A DNA stretch of 64,000 nucleotides. It comes from Mesodorylaimus sp. YZB2_4 (taxonomy: Eukaryota > Nematoda > Enoplea > Dorylaimida > Dorylaimidae). The DNA is taken from the NCBI GenBank assembly GCA_030248295.1, contig JASANH010001361.1, positions 97,046 through 161,045 on the forward strand, given 5' to 3'. The position numbers and the translations under genes are program-made. Position 1 is the stretch's first letter. Each line of letters begins with the position of its first letter. Positions 15,304-27,963 of this stretch are shown here, piece after piece. The notes beneath the pieces are model-generated. The model made no database searches, had not been told where the DNA came from, and worked only from the letters and a program-made list of their open reading frames with translations.

Positions 15304-18300
15304 ATAGCATTTTCGAGGCGAAAACCTGCTTGGCCGATAAACGGTGGAACCTACTGGTCAGACTCCAGGTAAGCAATCTCTTCTGTTCGTAGTCCTTCAC
15401 GCATTCTGAACCCTCATTGGCTTTCAGAAACGAACAACGATCGTCTATCCTCGTCGTCTCTGGCCCGCCAACCTGAGGAAACTGAGCAGTCAGGAAAGGT
15501 GCAGTTCAAAAATGCGTTCAATCCTATGAATCTCTACAATCCAGCTCCAACCATGTCCCATCAATGCCGTTGGTCGATGCGCGTCTTGGAAGAAGTCGCG
15601 ATCGACAGTGATTTCGATCAAGATTTCGTGTCTGTGCTCCTATTGGTGATTGCCTGTGTCCGTGTCTGTTCGGTCATACCATAGGGTAAGTCATTGGAGC
15701 GACCAGAAGAGAGTGCTATTAAGATGCAGGTTACCTTGCGTAGTGGTGTCTCACGATGTCATGCCAGGTCATGTTTAGGTTCGAGTCATTCATGGTGACA
15801 CAGCAATCGAATCGGAAGCCGAAGACAACGAGCGAAGGACTAGACCAACGGACTGACGTTTCGTGTTTACTGTTATTTGAAATCAGTTAAAGGTAGGATC
15901 TTCTTGACCAGGAACGCATTATGAGAATCATTCTCCTCAAATGTGCGTTCAATGCACTAAACGGAAGCGATACAAATGTCCAGATGGTCCGAGTCTGGTT
16001 ATGTTCGGCTGCAGAGTCAGCACATGAAAAATCTCTACCACAGATCAAGTAGGACATACCAAATGGTAAAGCCAGGATCATAAAGTGCTACAGTATTGTA
16101 TGGCCATAAGTCTCAGCGATAGCCCATCTCACCTCCCTTTTACCAGCCCTGTCTGCACTTTCTGACACCCTCTTCTACCCGCGCTAGGGTATGACCCAAG
16201 GCTGCCTGATGGCGCCACTACTGACTGGGCTCGTGGCCTGGTAGGTTAGGCGTCTGCTCCCACGCCGGGTGCGCACTTACGGGCGAGTGTTCGACTCGAG
16301 GTCGGGCTTATCATTTCGTGTGACATGAACTCTACAACATCGAGGTTTTTGGTCATGTTTTCAGTCGGTTTGCTTACCCCCCCCCCCCCCCCCCCCCCCC
16401 CCCAGTATGGGCAGAGAACTCTTCCGCAATACGCTGCGTATTGAAGTATAAGTTATGAGCGCTTCCCAAGAAACACCTCCCGTTCGACCTGTCGATCTAA
16501 CTCCCACCCTCAGCCCGCGGTGTAGTGTCCTTGTTGTAATGCGCAATTCACGTTTGTCGACAAACCTGGCCGTCGATGGCGTGGCTCCATGGCAACACGG
16601 AAAGCCAGGCCTGGCCACCATCATTCCACATGTTGCCGCCATAGGAGGAGCTAGCTCTACCGTACAAGTCTGTGCCATGGCTGTTTTCTAAAGCTGACCG
16701 TGAGACCAAGTCGATTGCCAGCGCCTAAGTGAACTTGATGATTTATGTATGGCTGAAAGAGAAAATTCGGGTTTACGACTGACCGAATTCTCGAGCCACG
16801 ATGGCGAGTGCTTGTCATCCCCCCGATTAGAACAGACTGACATGTTGGAGAGGTCGTGGAGATCTTTACACGACTTCGATCGATCCCACGTCGGGCGCAT
16901 TGACGCGGGTAAAAAATATACTACTGCTAAAATCATGACTAAACTGACGAAGAATTGTTTCTAGCGGATCCGAAGGAGGTGGTTGAAAATAACGGACACG
17001 TTAATGATGGACAAGAATTATGGAAGTAAGAGAATGATTAGAATAATGCCCTCGAGAGCACGTAGGTGTTTCAGGTTTGGAGAAGACTTTCTCATTCCTG
17101 AATTGCCGACAGGTTCAAAGCTGACATTGAAAATCCGAAGCACGTGGGGCGATCCGTATTATGTCGGTTTGAATGGAATAGAAGTGTTCTGTTCGAGTGG
17201 ACGCCCCGTCAATATCGAGCAGGTCAGTGCTGACGGGGGCCGCGAATCTTGCGTGCCTACTGCTTCATCTGACACTGGCCCTGAATAATCACAAGCTTAT
17301 GCAGCTCTGTCTCACTGGGCTTGGGGTACTTCGTCCATAGCCGAGCACTATACAGCGCACTCGAGGGATAAGAAGCACCCCAGGCGGGAGTCGAACCCTT
17401 CCTTGTAATGCGCTCCCAGCGTGAGAGGCAGCCGCCTTAGCCACTAGGCCACGACCCAGGATATTTTGATGATGCTCTGCTTCACCTCGGGTAAATATTC
17501 TATGGCGTTCGAATACAGTCATTGATGTCGATGTCTTGGTGCATGCCGACATGCATAACGTCCAGTGACGCCCTCAATGTGGACACTTACCTGTGTGCGC
17601 CTCTTGGGAATCGTCGGATAAGGGCCAGCGCCAACGCTTGACTGGCCTCCTTTGGAGTGGGTTCGATTCCCACTCAGTGCCCAATTTGTCGTGTCCTGCT
17701 TTTTAGCTGCTGATTCGCGTCTCTCTTTCGAACTCTCATTTCCTTTGCAGAACACTTTTATCGTCAGAAAATATTTTGACTCATTTTTTAGATAACTGCT
17801 GAACCGAAGGACATGACTGTCATACCGAAATTTGCAGACGATCCCAGAATTGTCAGCAATCTGATCGATGGCGTTTACTTGACCCGCGACGACATTCACC
17901 TTTGGTTGACACCATTCAAGGGCGGACGAAATGGCAATCAAATATTTATACAGTTTGAAAATGAATGCCAAATTGCAATGATTAGGATTTGGGTAAGTTT
18001 AGGTTGAGCGGATGGCCTCGTCCGGGTTCGATTCCCAGCGATGCGGGCAGATTTGCAAGACAAGCTCTCACTGACCTTGTGCGCCAGCAGGCTATGTGCG
18101 CTGTAGGTGTTCCGAGTGGGGAGACAGTCTTGACAGGACAGAAGAACTGGTACCCTGGCTGATCCCCCTGTGGTCCCCATGCTTAGATGCTGGTCAACAG
18201 AAGACACCGGCAGTAGAAGACCTCCGCCCGCAGTAGAGTTCAGGTTTTGCCTTCTGCCAGCAGAAGGGTGGGCGCACGGAATGGAATCGGAAAAGATCCA

Positions 18301-21300
18301 AGGCCCTTCTTTGATAGACCACAGACACAGTTGGCAAAATTAAATTTCCCAAGAATCTTGGCATTTCTTTGCTCATGGACAATTTCTTTTTGGCAGAATT
18401 ACAATAAATCCCGGATTCACTCTTATCGCGGCGTTCGACATTTGGAGATGCTGCTGGATGATCGAGTCATATTCAAAGGCGAAGTATCCAAGGCACCCGG
18501 AACTTCGTGCGCTCAGACGGAGGAACTAAGCGATGTGAGTTAATTTGCAGTTCTTCCGGCTCTTTTAAAAAATCATAAGGCTGTCTGTGGTTGTCATGGG
18601 AAATAATCAAACTGAAAGCTCAGGATTTATAGAGAATTCAGTTAAAGATAAAAAATACTTTTTTCCAGACCATTCTGTTCACAACTGACGATGCCATTTT
18701 GGAAAAGCTAATGAAACATGACAGTAATCTGTTCGGGAAATGTTCAATAATGCACCTGCTCAATTCGGACAAGGAAGCTGAGCCAGTGGAAGACAGTGCG
18801 GCCAGGAGACCTTCCACTGGAAGTCGTCAGGTGAGTGGTGTCAGTCAGCTTTTCCAGCATTTTTCGCTGCGCAAGGTAGGATTTTCCAGACTCCCAAACC
18901 TATTGTCCGACAAAAAGCTGAAGAGGCGGCGCCCAAACTTAGCAGCATGGTCTCAGTCGAGGGTGGGTTCATGGTCATGAAGGGTAGAAGTAAGTTTTCG
19001 GTCGTTCTTACGCAACCCAATGGAAATGAACCCCTTTTCTCTAGAATTTACGTTGGAACTTTGCCGAAATTGGGGCGCACCGGATGCGATTGGCTTGACT
19101 GGTTTTCACCTGTTGGATCGCCACGGGCGGCCGTGCTTACTCGTGGCCCAAATGCTGTCATGTAATCAAAAGAAATGCGACCCATTAGGCAGGTAGGTTC
19201 GTCTGAGATGGCATCCTCTATGCTTCCGTAAAAGTGCTCCTGGGACTACATACATGCTCTGACAATTTTCAAATTTCTGGGTTTTGAGAAAAGTTGCGAA
19301 TGCGTCATTTTCCAAAGTGGAGTCTTTATTACCAAAACGTTTGGTGATCAGTTTCAAAAAGATTCTCAGTGAGTATTGCAGCCAGCGCACTTAGGCGGCT
19401 GGAGATAGTCGAGACCGAAGTCTCAATGCAAAATACTCCGACTGGTGGAAGGCAAGTCTCGCGACTATACCTGCCCTAGAAACATCAACCGAAGAGGTTG
19501 ACGTCCCAGCCAGGGGAGCGTATCGATTACTCCCAACCGCTAGGGGTGCTGGCTGCAGTATCGACCCGATTGGGCAAAGGAGACTGGTCAAAAACTTGAT
19601 CCCAAAATTATCTTAAACGATCTGATGATATACTGGGAGGGGGGGGGGTTGGTTTGTACACCCCTGATAGCGCCCCACATACACTACATAAACAACAGAA
19701 ATCGGCACAGCTGCTGCGATGATTTTTTCAAGGATGAGGAATTTAAATTGATCAGCTTGTGTCGATGGCTCAACCAGAACTATCTGCTCAAACTGCAAAA
19801 GCAGCAGCGAGGTTTTAAGGGTACTCGGCTTTCTGTGGGACCAAGCCTGGCAGGCGTAGGAGGGAGGTTGCCGACAGAAGTCGACGGGAATGAAACTCCA
19901 CTTGGATCAGGCAAGTCTTGCGACTATACCTACGGCTGAAACATCAACCTGAAGGGTTGGCGTCTCCCAGTCAGGGGAGAGTATCGATTACTCTCTCCCA
20001 CTCGCCATGGCCTACCAGGCGGGGGGGGGGGCTACACGCAAGCTACAAGACTGACTATCAGTACTACTGCAGTAGTATTTGTGACTTTTATTAACTTAGC
20101 CGCTTGAGGGCGCCTAGAATTCTTGGGGTGTGGCTCGGTTGGGGGGGGGGGGGGTAGGAGTCAGGCCTCTGGGTGAGACCAGTGCTTTCCCTTGCTCGAT
20201 TGGTTTTAATCTAATTGTTCTGAATTGGTGCGGAGGCACTCTTCGTATTCGTCTAACCTATGCGTTTGGCAGCATGCGGTGTGGGCCCAGCGCCAGCCAG
20301 GAACTGGGGTTAGTATGCTCTCAGAGGGTCTCTGAGGTCGTCGTTTCCTTTGGTTCATACTGGAAAAGTCCAGGGGTTGACTCCAGGGCAGGTACTTGAT
20401 TTGCAGATTGGTCTGTGGACAAGATCTACAGTAGGACTGGTGAGACATGGTCTTGCATTGCTGTGCTCCTAAAGGATCCTCTGGTGTTGACTGGTCTTCA
20501 CTGCGCCATCGGCAGTGGTACTATTCACCAGCGTGGGCCTTAGGACCGTAGCCAGGCTAGTGTGTCACTGCCAAGAGTTGTTGCAGGCACCAAGGGTCAT
20601 CAGGGCATCAGGGTCTGCAATGGGTATAATAAGCCTCTCTACCAGTGTAGTAGGTGTGTTTGGCCTGTGGAGGAGGTAGTGTATCTGGTTGCCTTCGCTG
20701 GCCGCTCGATACGCTCCTGCAGGCGAGGCAGAAACCCGTCGGGCTGATGTCTCAGGCACCTACGACTAGGTGACCTGCCTGGAGGGTTTTTGAGTTCATC
20801 CGCTCCGCGGTATCTTCTCCAATGTAGGGCTATTCCGCCTATTACACCAGGCTTGAGGTACAGAAGACGTTGGACCCCTCGCTTGTCAGGCCGGAGCAAC
20901 AGTCACGTGGGCGTAGAATATCGAATAGCCGCAACAATATTGAGTCTTATCTTTGAGTCCCAATCAGCTGTGGCTAGATTCTTGGGTATTGCTTGTGACG
21001 CGCACTCGAACGCAGCAAGCTCTATTGCTATCAGCTGTCCCAGGTCCTGCGTGGTTACCGAACCCAACCGCAACTGCCAGATATGGGCATGCAATCTCGT
21101 GCAAAATCCTAAGGAGGGTGGGGGTCGACATTAGCCAGCTTGTATGAGTATACAGTTTTCATCCGTACAAGACCCAGAAGCTGGCGAATACGAAGACGAA
21201 GTACACTCTAGAGTCGATGTCGTAATATTGAAAAAAGAATATGGCACCTATTCAAATTCAGCACCCATGTATTATTGGTGTAGCCGAAATTGTGGACCGC

Positions 21301-24300
21301 TATCTCAATTATTTAAAGAAGTCGAAATTTCCGTTTCCCATTGGTTCCCCCTTTGGAATCAAGAATTTCGACTTTTTTGCATTTGTGCCGGAGGTCCAAA
21401 GTTTTGGCTACCCCTATAATACGTGGGGTGCTGAATCTGAATATGACATCTTTTTTTCAATTTTCTGACATCGATTTTAGAGCGCACGTCGTCTTTTTAA
21501 AATGGTATTTATTCACTAGATGCCACTTCAGTGTCGTAAGCGAGGCGTTTTCTGTCAGTAACTAAAACATGTGCTGAGTCTTGTCATGGGTGTTGTGATT
21601 TGAGCAAGCGGGTGACAGTTCTGCTTCGCTCTCTTGCCAGCGGGTTCGGGCTGATCTTACAAGCGAGCGGTCCAAGGTCTTCAATAGCCCAGGCCTGGTA
21701 GAAAGGCTTATTCCTGCAGAGTGTCGATCACTAAGACCCCGACTCCTCAACAAACCCCTCAGGCGTGTTTGCCGCGCCTCCCAATGGTGCCTGCAGCTGC
21801 TCTGTGCAATGATACTAGCAGGCTGCTGGTCGAATGCACCCAGTCCTAAGATGCTTACGCTGGCGAACAGTTCCGCAGGCGGTGGCGCAGTAAAGACTTC
21901 TGGCAACATCAGAGGATCCTTTACGAAGCACAACAAAGCACGACGATATCCCACAGTCCTAGATGTTGCTCACAGACAAGTTCGCAGATGAACCAAGTAC
22001 CTGCCCCGGAGTCAACTCCAGAACTTTTCCAGTATGAACCAAAGGAAACGACGACCACAGAGGCCCTTCGAGAGTATGCTAATCGAAGTCCCTGGGTAGC
22101 ACCTGGCCTGCCCCACAGTTCCGCCAATGGGGTGGACAGCACAAGGGGGTGGCTCCCCATAAATTCAGAACACAGATGGAATCGAATCGAGTGAGAACAA
22201 GCTAGGGAGAGCCCCGATCTCTCCCGGCAGCCCGCTCTTATACTGCCCTGGATCCTTACCGAGCCACACCCCCAAGAATTCCAGGCGGCCCCAAGCGGCG
22301 ATGGCCACAACAGTCTGGAAGCGCCCACCCATGCCTGCAATTTTCACCGATGACTTTCTAGATTGATCAACGACCGTAATCTGACAACTGACCAAGGGGA
22401 TATGTGGCTGTGCAAATTTGATCACTCGAACTTCGTCCGAATCTCTGTTCGATTTCCGCACATTGTAGCTATTTTGGGACTTCGGATATGGAATTATAAT
22501 CGGTCATTCGAGATGGCTTACGCAGGTGTAAGTGGATTTATTCTTCACCCTTGGGGAAGACATCGCGGAGTTTAAAAATACCACCAGGAGACAGCCTATG
22601 CTGGTTTAGGAGCCTACTCGACAAGTTCATGGCTTCTGGGTGTATGTTTTTCCAGTTTATTGTGAGCCAAAAGCTATTGTTACATTCAAGGGCGGGGCCA
22701 CAGACACGACCTAATAAAACAATATGGGAGTACGTATCCAAAACATGAGCCTATTCCTAGAAATGTCTTCAATCAGTGAAATACAAAAATGAGTCAAAGA
22801 ACCAAGCTCAAGCTCTTCTTCGAGACCTTCATTAGCTATTTTTAAATTTGGCGAAGGAAGAAGGAAGCCACTTAAATGTTTGAGACGACCAGTTGCCCCA
22901 CAGACCAAAATGCTAATTCAGCTTGCCCTCACTGGCTTTCAGGCGCAGGTGCTCAACTTTTACGTGGAAGATGAGGCTGTGATGCGGGATGTGCCACTGG
23001 TCAAGGCACCCGGCAACTTGCATTACAACTTTTGTCAAGACGTTATTTTTGGAATGGTTAGCGCACCGGCTGCAAATGGAGTGGAAACCACAACTGAGGA
23101 TGGCGAGAGTTTTCGCGGCGTGACTGGATGTGAGTAATCGAGATGTACAGCCTGTGCATCCTGAGATCCTGAGGGTGTGTATGTGCAGCCTGAGATCTTG
23201 ATGCCAGCAGGCAATTACAGAGTGTACGTGTCTCATACTCACTCATCGCCCCAACAAATACATGCAGTCAAGGAGCGAGAGACACAGGAAAAACATACAC
23301 AGATTAAAAGCGCATTGTAGAAATGTCAGAATGAACACGTGAAAAACCTCCAAAAACAGTCTCAGCGGGCACAGCATTCCATAAAACAGTCTCTTTCTTT
23401 CTCTGACACCTCACTTTGCCCTCAAAGTCCATTCAATAGTCTTCAGAGTTTCAATTTTAGTCGTTTTCCAACTTCAATTGCTCTCGACTTGGGGCGACGA
23501 ATTTTACATGGGACTTAATGGAATCGAATTATTTGATGAGAAAAGAAGCCCAATAAAACTGCAGGGTCGAAGTAAGCACTTTGCATACGCTGTACAATCC
23601 AGACGATTGCAGCTCGCTTTATCCTAGACATTGCCGCGTACCCCGAAAGTGTCAATGTGTTACCAGATGTGAAAGAGGACGTGAGGACCAGTGATAAGCT
23701 GATAGATGGCCACAACGAAACTGATGACGTGAAACACATGTGGCTTACACCGATTTGGCCTGACACAGTAAGTCGATATGACTGCTCTTAGAAGGGTCAG
23801 ATTACAATTTACGAAAACATTGAAAATGTAAGTTCTGACCCGCCCTGACCAGAGCCTAAGGAAACATGATTCCTAACCCAAAAGTCATAAGCCATGACTC
23901 GCTGAAATCCCTGGCGAATAAAAGTTTATGAAAACTTGAAAAATACAGGAGATATAATCAGTACGCGGTCATCAGCGAATGCTATAGCACTGAACTGCAC
24001 ACATGAAAGAGAGGCACGGCAGCGTAATGTGGAGACTAGCGGATGCTACCACATGTGCAGGGCCAGTTGAAGTAAAGACGCGACCATATTGAGAGGGTTG
24101 TAAGAGTGGTGCTCGCCAGATAAGATGCTTCTCGAGCGTGCGACCCTGGCCCCACTGTCCTGGCTGATCGTCTTCCACGTACATGGCAGCACCACACGCT
24201 TGAGAAACATTTTATCTACAGCTGACAGTGACCTGCCGTCTGACTGTGAGTCCCTTTCATGTAGGTAGTTGCCCTGCCATGTGCTGACGGCCTTTCTTTT

Positions 24301-24989
24301 GCACTGGTTATTTCGCACTTGCTCCTAATAGATCAGGCCCAGCAGAAAAGTCTGTTTCCCCGTTTCAGCTCAACCGTGTGTACATCGTCTTTGAAAAACC
24401 TACAGTCGTTTCGTCCATTGTCTTTTGGAATTACACAAAAACGCCAGCCCGGGGAGTCAGGCATGCTGTGGTAAGTACTGTAGATCAGACAAGGATAAGT
24501 ATGGACCACATTGTACTGACAACAGTATACCTAAAATAACTGTGGCAATCGCCAGTGTCTTTTTGAAGAAGCCATCAACAGGACAGCTGCATGTGCAATT
24601 TGTGAGTGTCTGACAATCTTGAGTGACTTCTGCACAAAAAACAAAGGAGGGTTTTCAAACCTGATCAATTCCTGAAACATCACCTCAACAGTAAAAGTCA
24701 TCTGTATTACGTCAAGTAGTGCCATTGTGAAAAGCACTGCGAGATATACAGTATTGTTTTCCCTTGTGGACATACACGCCAGTGAACAAGCAATTCTACA
24801 CCTCGGTTTTCAGTTTAAAATAGGCAGGTTCCAAGACAGAAGCCCTAAACTCTGCACTAGCTGATCAGGGGCTGAGCACTGTTTATTCCGTTCCAGATTC
24901 TCGTGGACGATGTCATCGTACAGTCGTGTGAAATTTCAAAAAGCGATTCTGGCAAAACAGTTTCAACGATGGTCTCATTGATTAGTTAA
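15304..24989 (+). CDS. KATNIP: Katanin-interacting protein (KATNIP/KIAA0556), DUF4457 repeats
   Basis: Well-supported exons: 16722-16908, 16965-17025, 17075-17222, 17792-17992, 18397-18534, 18669-18830, 18890-18989, 19045-19192, 22362-22527, 22943-23129, 23461-23571, 23628-23767, 24369-24470 and 24897-24989; all phases agree. Exons at 15304-15368 and from 15428 probably belong too, but I could not make their phases join. Three tandem units are visible, each with a WGD/GLNG block and an IWNY block: STWGDPYYVGLNGIE with IRIWNYNKS; RNWGAPDAIGLTGF with LRIWNYNRS; STWGDEFYMGLNGIE with VFWNYTKT. That is the DUF4457 architecture of KATNIP, a ciliary base and microtubule protein that binds katanin and is linked to Joubert syndrome in people. 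The N-terminus is missing or unrecognised. Confidence 0.88.
16226..16350 (+). repeat. tRNA-derived SINE family A, copy 3
   Basis: A-box-like GTGGCCTGGTAGGTTAGGCG, then CCCACGCCGGGTGCGCAC, then a B-box-like GTGTTCGACTCGAGG. It ends at ATTTCGTGTGACATGAAC, close to a C27 run. It lies between 5' KATNIP exons. Confidence 0.65.
16377..16403. repeat. Poly-C run of 27
   Basis: Longest mononucleotide G/C run in the window. Others of 11 or more are at 3529-3540, 10320-10335, 12945-12959, 20141-20154, 42455-42465, 44548-44560, 47858-47870, 50494-50512 and 61618-61633. Confidence 0.9.
17331..17458 (-). repeat. tRNA-derived SINE family A, copy 4
   Basis: Minus-strand copy: GTGGCCTAGTGGCTAAGGCG, then TCTCACGCTGGGAGCGC, then GGGTTCGACTCCCG. 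Its 3' body matches the copy at 4070-4222 (CATAGCCGAGCACTATACAGCGC). It lies in a KATNIP intron. Confidence 0.65.
17605..17683 (+). repeat. tRNA-like element with B-box hairpin
   Basis: GAGTGGGTTCGATTCCCACTC at 17655-17675 forms a T-arm-like hairpin with a canonical B box, preceded by GCCAACGCTTGACTGGC. It resembles one half of the palindromic elements at 194 and 3222. No full tRNA cloverleaf is seen. Confidence 0.45.
18008..18140 (+). repeat. tRNA-derived SINE family B, partial copy
   Basis: GGGTTCGATTCCCAGCGATG followed by GCAGATTTGCAAGAC and GACCTTGTGCGCCAGCAGG matches the family B body at 43163-43400, including the GTTCCGAGTGGGGAGACAG words. It lies in a KATNIP intron. Confidence 0.5.
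19446..19535 (+). repeat. Dispersed repeat family C, copy 2
   Basis: Shares GACTATACCTGCC, GAAACATCAACC, GAGGTTGACGTC and GGGGAGCGTATCGATTACTC with 19909-20008. It lies in the large KATNIP intron. Confidence 0.65.
19909..20008 (+). repeat. Dispersed repeat family C, copy 3
   Basis: Close copy of 19446-19535 about 460 bp away in the same orientation, ending at a GCGGGGGGGG run. Confidence 0.65.
20183..22230. repeat. Long inverted repeat in KATNIP intron (arms ~400 bp)
   Basis: The left arm (20183-20560) and right arm (about 21800-22230) are inverted copies. The best-conserved part is the stretch containing CGTCGTTTCCTTTGGTTCAT and ACTGGAAAAGT. It continues to TAAAGGATCCTCTG and CACTGCGCCA on one side and TTGTTCTGAAT on the other. 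The spacer is about 1.2 kb. The arms carry in-frame coding-like words (VVVSFGSYWKS.GVDS) but I recognise no family. A family D repeat lies in the spacer. Confidence 0.7.
20650..20845 (+). repeat. Dispersed repeat family D, copy 2
   Basis: Shares GTGTTTGGCC, GTAGTGTATCTGGT, CGACTAGGTGACCTGCCTGG and TATCTTCTCCAATGTA with the copy at 39106-39290, and its central part with 1802-1945. Confidence 0.7.
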
Positions 24990-27963
24990 TCTTGAGATAC
25001 ACATATCTGAGGATGGAACTACATACAAGCTTTCGCCATCAATGTTTCTTACATTATGTCTACTAAAATATGCTATGTTTACTCGATCGCTTTAACCCCT
25101 GGACTCGTATTATTTTGAATATCCATTGAAGGAGTCTTTTGAGGGCCGTTTTGAGACTTCTTTGAAACGCAGCTGCCATGAATTCAGTTTACAAAAACCA
25201 AACAGCTGGCTGCATTGCACAGGTGCTGCCTTAATCTGCACCTGTTGCCATTACCACCAGCACATGGCATCGACCTCTGAAAACAGGCATTTCTGGTGTC
25301 CACACCTCGGTTGCAAACGTGCCACTCGCCTCTGGTGGTCTGACGTGACCTGTATTCTTCTTGGTATACAAAAAAATCGAAATGTGAAAGAACCCTCATT
25401 AAGGGACGCGGGATACAGTGGTATAGGTACCACAGTGTTGTCTCTCCTCAGCGCAGTCGAGGGGCTACTGCTCTACGCTCTCTACAGTATTTGTTTGGGA
25501 GCGCTTATGCATGTGCAAAATTAGTCGAACATCAAACGGGAACCTCTTCTTGAGGGGGTTTAACAACGAGTAAGTTCGGTTGCGTGAAAGTTGCCATGAA
25601 GACCATGATAACGTCGTTGATCAGGCAATAAGAGGCAAGCACTACAGGCAAATGGATCAACTCAGGCGGCATGCGACCCCCCATTCACTGTAAATCCGAA
25701 CTTACACTTACGCGCATTTCTTTGAGTTGGGCGACTCTATAACCCTGCAGCATATCTCAGGTCATGTCAGACAGTCTAATGCTAGCTTGCATACCCCGAA
25801 GGAAATATCTACAATTTTTACTTATTTTATTAATTGGCCGCTAAAAGTTTGAGAACCATGTAAAATATGTATAAGAAGCCTGAAGGAGCGCATGCATGGC
25901 ACTAACGATACGCGAAATAAAGGATCCACCGCGGGACATTCAACCCTGTATAAACTTGGGAGTTTGGCTAAAGTTTAAAAGGTTAGGTTTCTGCGACCAA
26001 AACGTTTAGGTGATGACAGTTTCGGCTCGACCCGCTTGAACATGTGCAGTAGAGGAACTGCCGAAAACCTCCTGACCCCATAATTTACCTCCAGGATCTG
26101 ATAGTACTCTATGCAGGTACGGTATGGCACAGTGATTCATTTTATTGCAGCTGCAGATGCTTGTCTCACGTCACTACAGCCTGTATGAAAAGTCAAGTGG
26201 CTTCGGTGACTGCCTAGAAAACGCTTGGAGAGTTGAGGACAGGACAGTCCTCCCAGGATTTTCAAGGGTAAGTTCAGCTCTGCACGTAGCTTTCGAGGGA
26301 TCAGATCACCCTTCTGAATGCTGTAACAGGCATGACCAGCCACGATACTGCAGTAGTGTAAATGTATTGTGAAACACTGAAGGCTTGCTTCACAAGTTTC
26401 TAGGGAGAGTTTGATGATGTTACAGCAGCGCCATTCATTGTAATCGCGCCGTTTCTATTGCGCTCGATAGAGACGCGCAAATGGAAAAGTGCGAATGATT
26501 GCGCAATCGACCGCGGTTTGACACCTAGCCACAATCGTTTTAAGCCAAACTAGAAAATTTCGAAAATTTTTCAACTCGATTGAAGGTTTTGCAGTCGGTA
26601 AAACAAATCTCTTCTGGCCGCAAGAGCTACAAAATTACTTGGGACGACGAGAGTGTAACAACCGAGCCTGTGTCAACCTGGCATTCCGCAGAAGGAACAA
26701 AGCTCTTCACTGCCATGCGTAGTAGTAGTGGTTCCTGGTATTCGTCTGATAACTACTCAGATGAGCCAATCGTACTTATTTACGAACATTCATTCATATT
26801 TTAGTCAGTGCCCAATCACGTACAGGCAATTTGGGGATACGAGACACGATGAAAAGGAACTGCAATAAAATCAAAACGTCATCCTGGAAATGTGACTATG
26901 AAAAGCATCGTACGCAGAAAAAGCACAATTCTCAGGAATGCTATTCCACAAGGAGATCGCAGAGTGGATAAAGCATTGTCGATAAGATTCAAAAAGTGCC
27001 TCGATACAATCAGATGATGCACCTCGCACGTACGACTACTGGCACGTAAGTCAGTAGTCGTATGCGCGAGAATGTCTTACAGGGCCTCGCTTTTACTGTA
27101 TGACTGGTGGCCAGCTGTTGGCAAAGCCGAACTTCATTCAAGTAAAAAAAATTAAAACGGAAAGAAGTAAATTGAATTACGTCATGAAGAAAACTTCAGC
27201 CATGCCATTTGCGGCCGTAATGGGAGTGGTCATGTCATATGCCTCGGTAATATTCACCTCGGGACGATCCCATATCGATCGTTTCTCTATAGATTCTACT
27301 GAAACTATTTCTATTATGACTGCCTATTTTTGTGCTCTTGCCCACTCAATTGTGGCGAGTCTATTAAGACACAACAAAATGAGTCGCCTATCAACCTACT
27401 GGTTTCAAAGTAAGCCGATGGAGTTTATTGTGATTCGACACCAGTTCTTCATTCATCCAATATACAGTATGGCATTTCTCATGGTCCTAACTCACAGTGC
27501 CGTAAAAATGAGTGGCTTATTTCATGTTCGATTTGTGCATAATAGTACAAAAAGTGAATACCGTGATTACTTTTTATTCCCTCCCCCCCCCCACTTTTTG
27601 CTTAGTTTCCCATCAAAGAGTCCGTTTCGTTGTAATTTATCTCTCCGAATTAGGTTCTCCGGGGTAGTGTGGGCTATTTATGGGCATCCCATTGTTATGT
27701 TAGAGGAGAAGAGGATGTAGGAGAACAATTTTCGCACACTGCACCGCTCTGACGATGAGTTTAAGAATAAAACCACTCTTTACTTAGAAGAACTGATGGC
27801 AAAAGTTTCCCTTTTCAATTTCCCCTTGATTTTAGATCCATTTGGATAACTCCCAACCTCTTACCCATAAAAAACTTTTTCCCACGGATTTTTAAAAATT
27901 TGCAGCATTATTACACAATCTTGCTGCATTAGCAAAACCACAGTTTCAGATAGAATATAAATT
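24990..27963. other. About 3 kb without a recognisable gene
   Basis: Between the KATNIP stop and the LicD gene I see only unsupported frames (25126-25524; 27100-27720). No repeat family above is obvious here. A single-exon frame of 206 codons at 27100-27720 starts with ATG but is low in recognisable motifs and includes a C-run encoding PPPP. Confidence 0.5.
27100..27720 (+). CDS. Hypothetical 206-residue frame, doubtful
   Basis: Begins ATG (MTGGQLLAKPNF) and ends at TAG. It has two weakly hydrophobic stretches (around FAAVMGVVMSYASVIF and MAFLMVLTHS) but no family motif, no neighbouring exon and an unconvincing composition. Its length is the only argument for it. Confidence 0.15.
   Translation: MTGGQLLAKPNFIQVKKIKTERSKLNYVMKKTSAMPFAAVMGVVMSYASVIFTSGRSHIDRFSIDSTETISIMTAYFCALAHSIVASLLRHNKMSRLSTYWFQSKPMEFIVIRHQFFIHPIYSMAFLMVLTHSAVKMSGLFHVRFVHNSTKSEYRDYFLFPPPPHFLLSFPSKSPFRCNLSLRIRFSGVVWAIYGHPIVMLEEKRM

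Noticed and set aside
21562..22340. Frames of 130 and 139 codons on the minus strand
   Set aside because: They lie in the arms of the inverted repeat and reflect the repeat, not a host gene.
25126..25524. 132-codon plus-strand frame
   Set aside because: No recognisable domain, no neighbouring exons, atypical composition.
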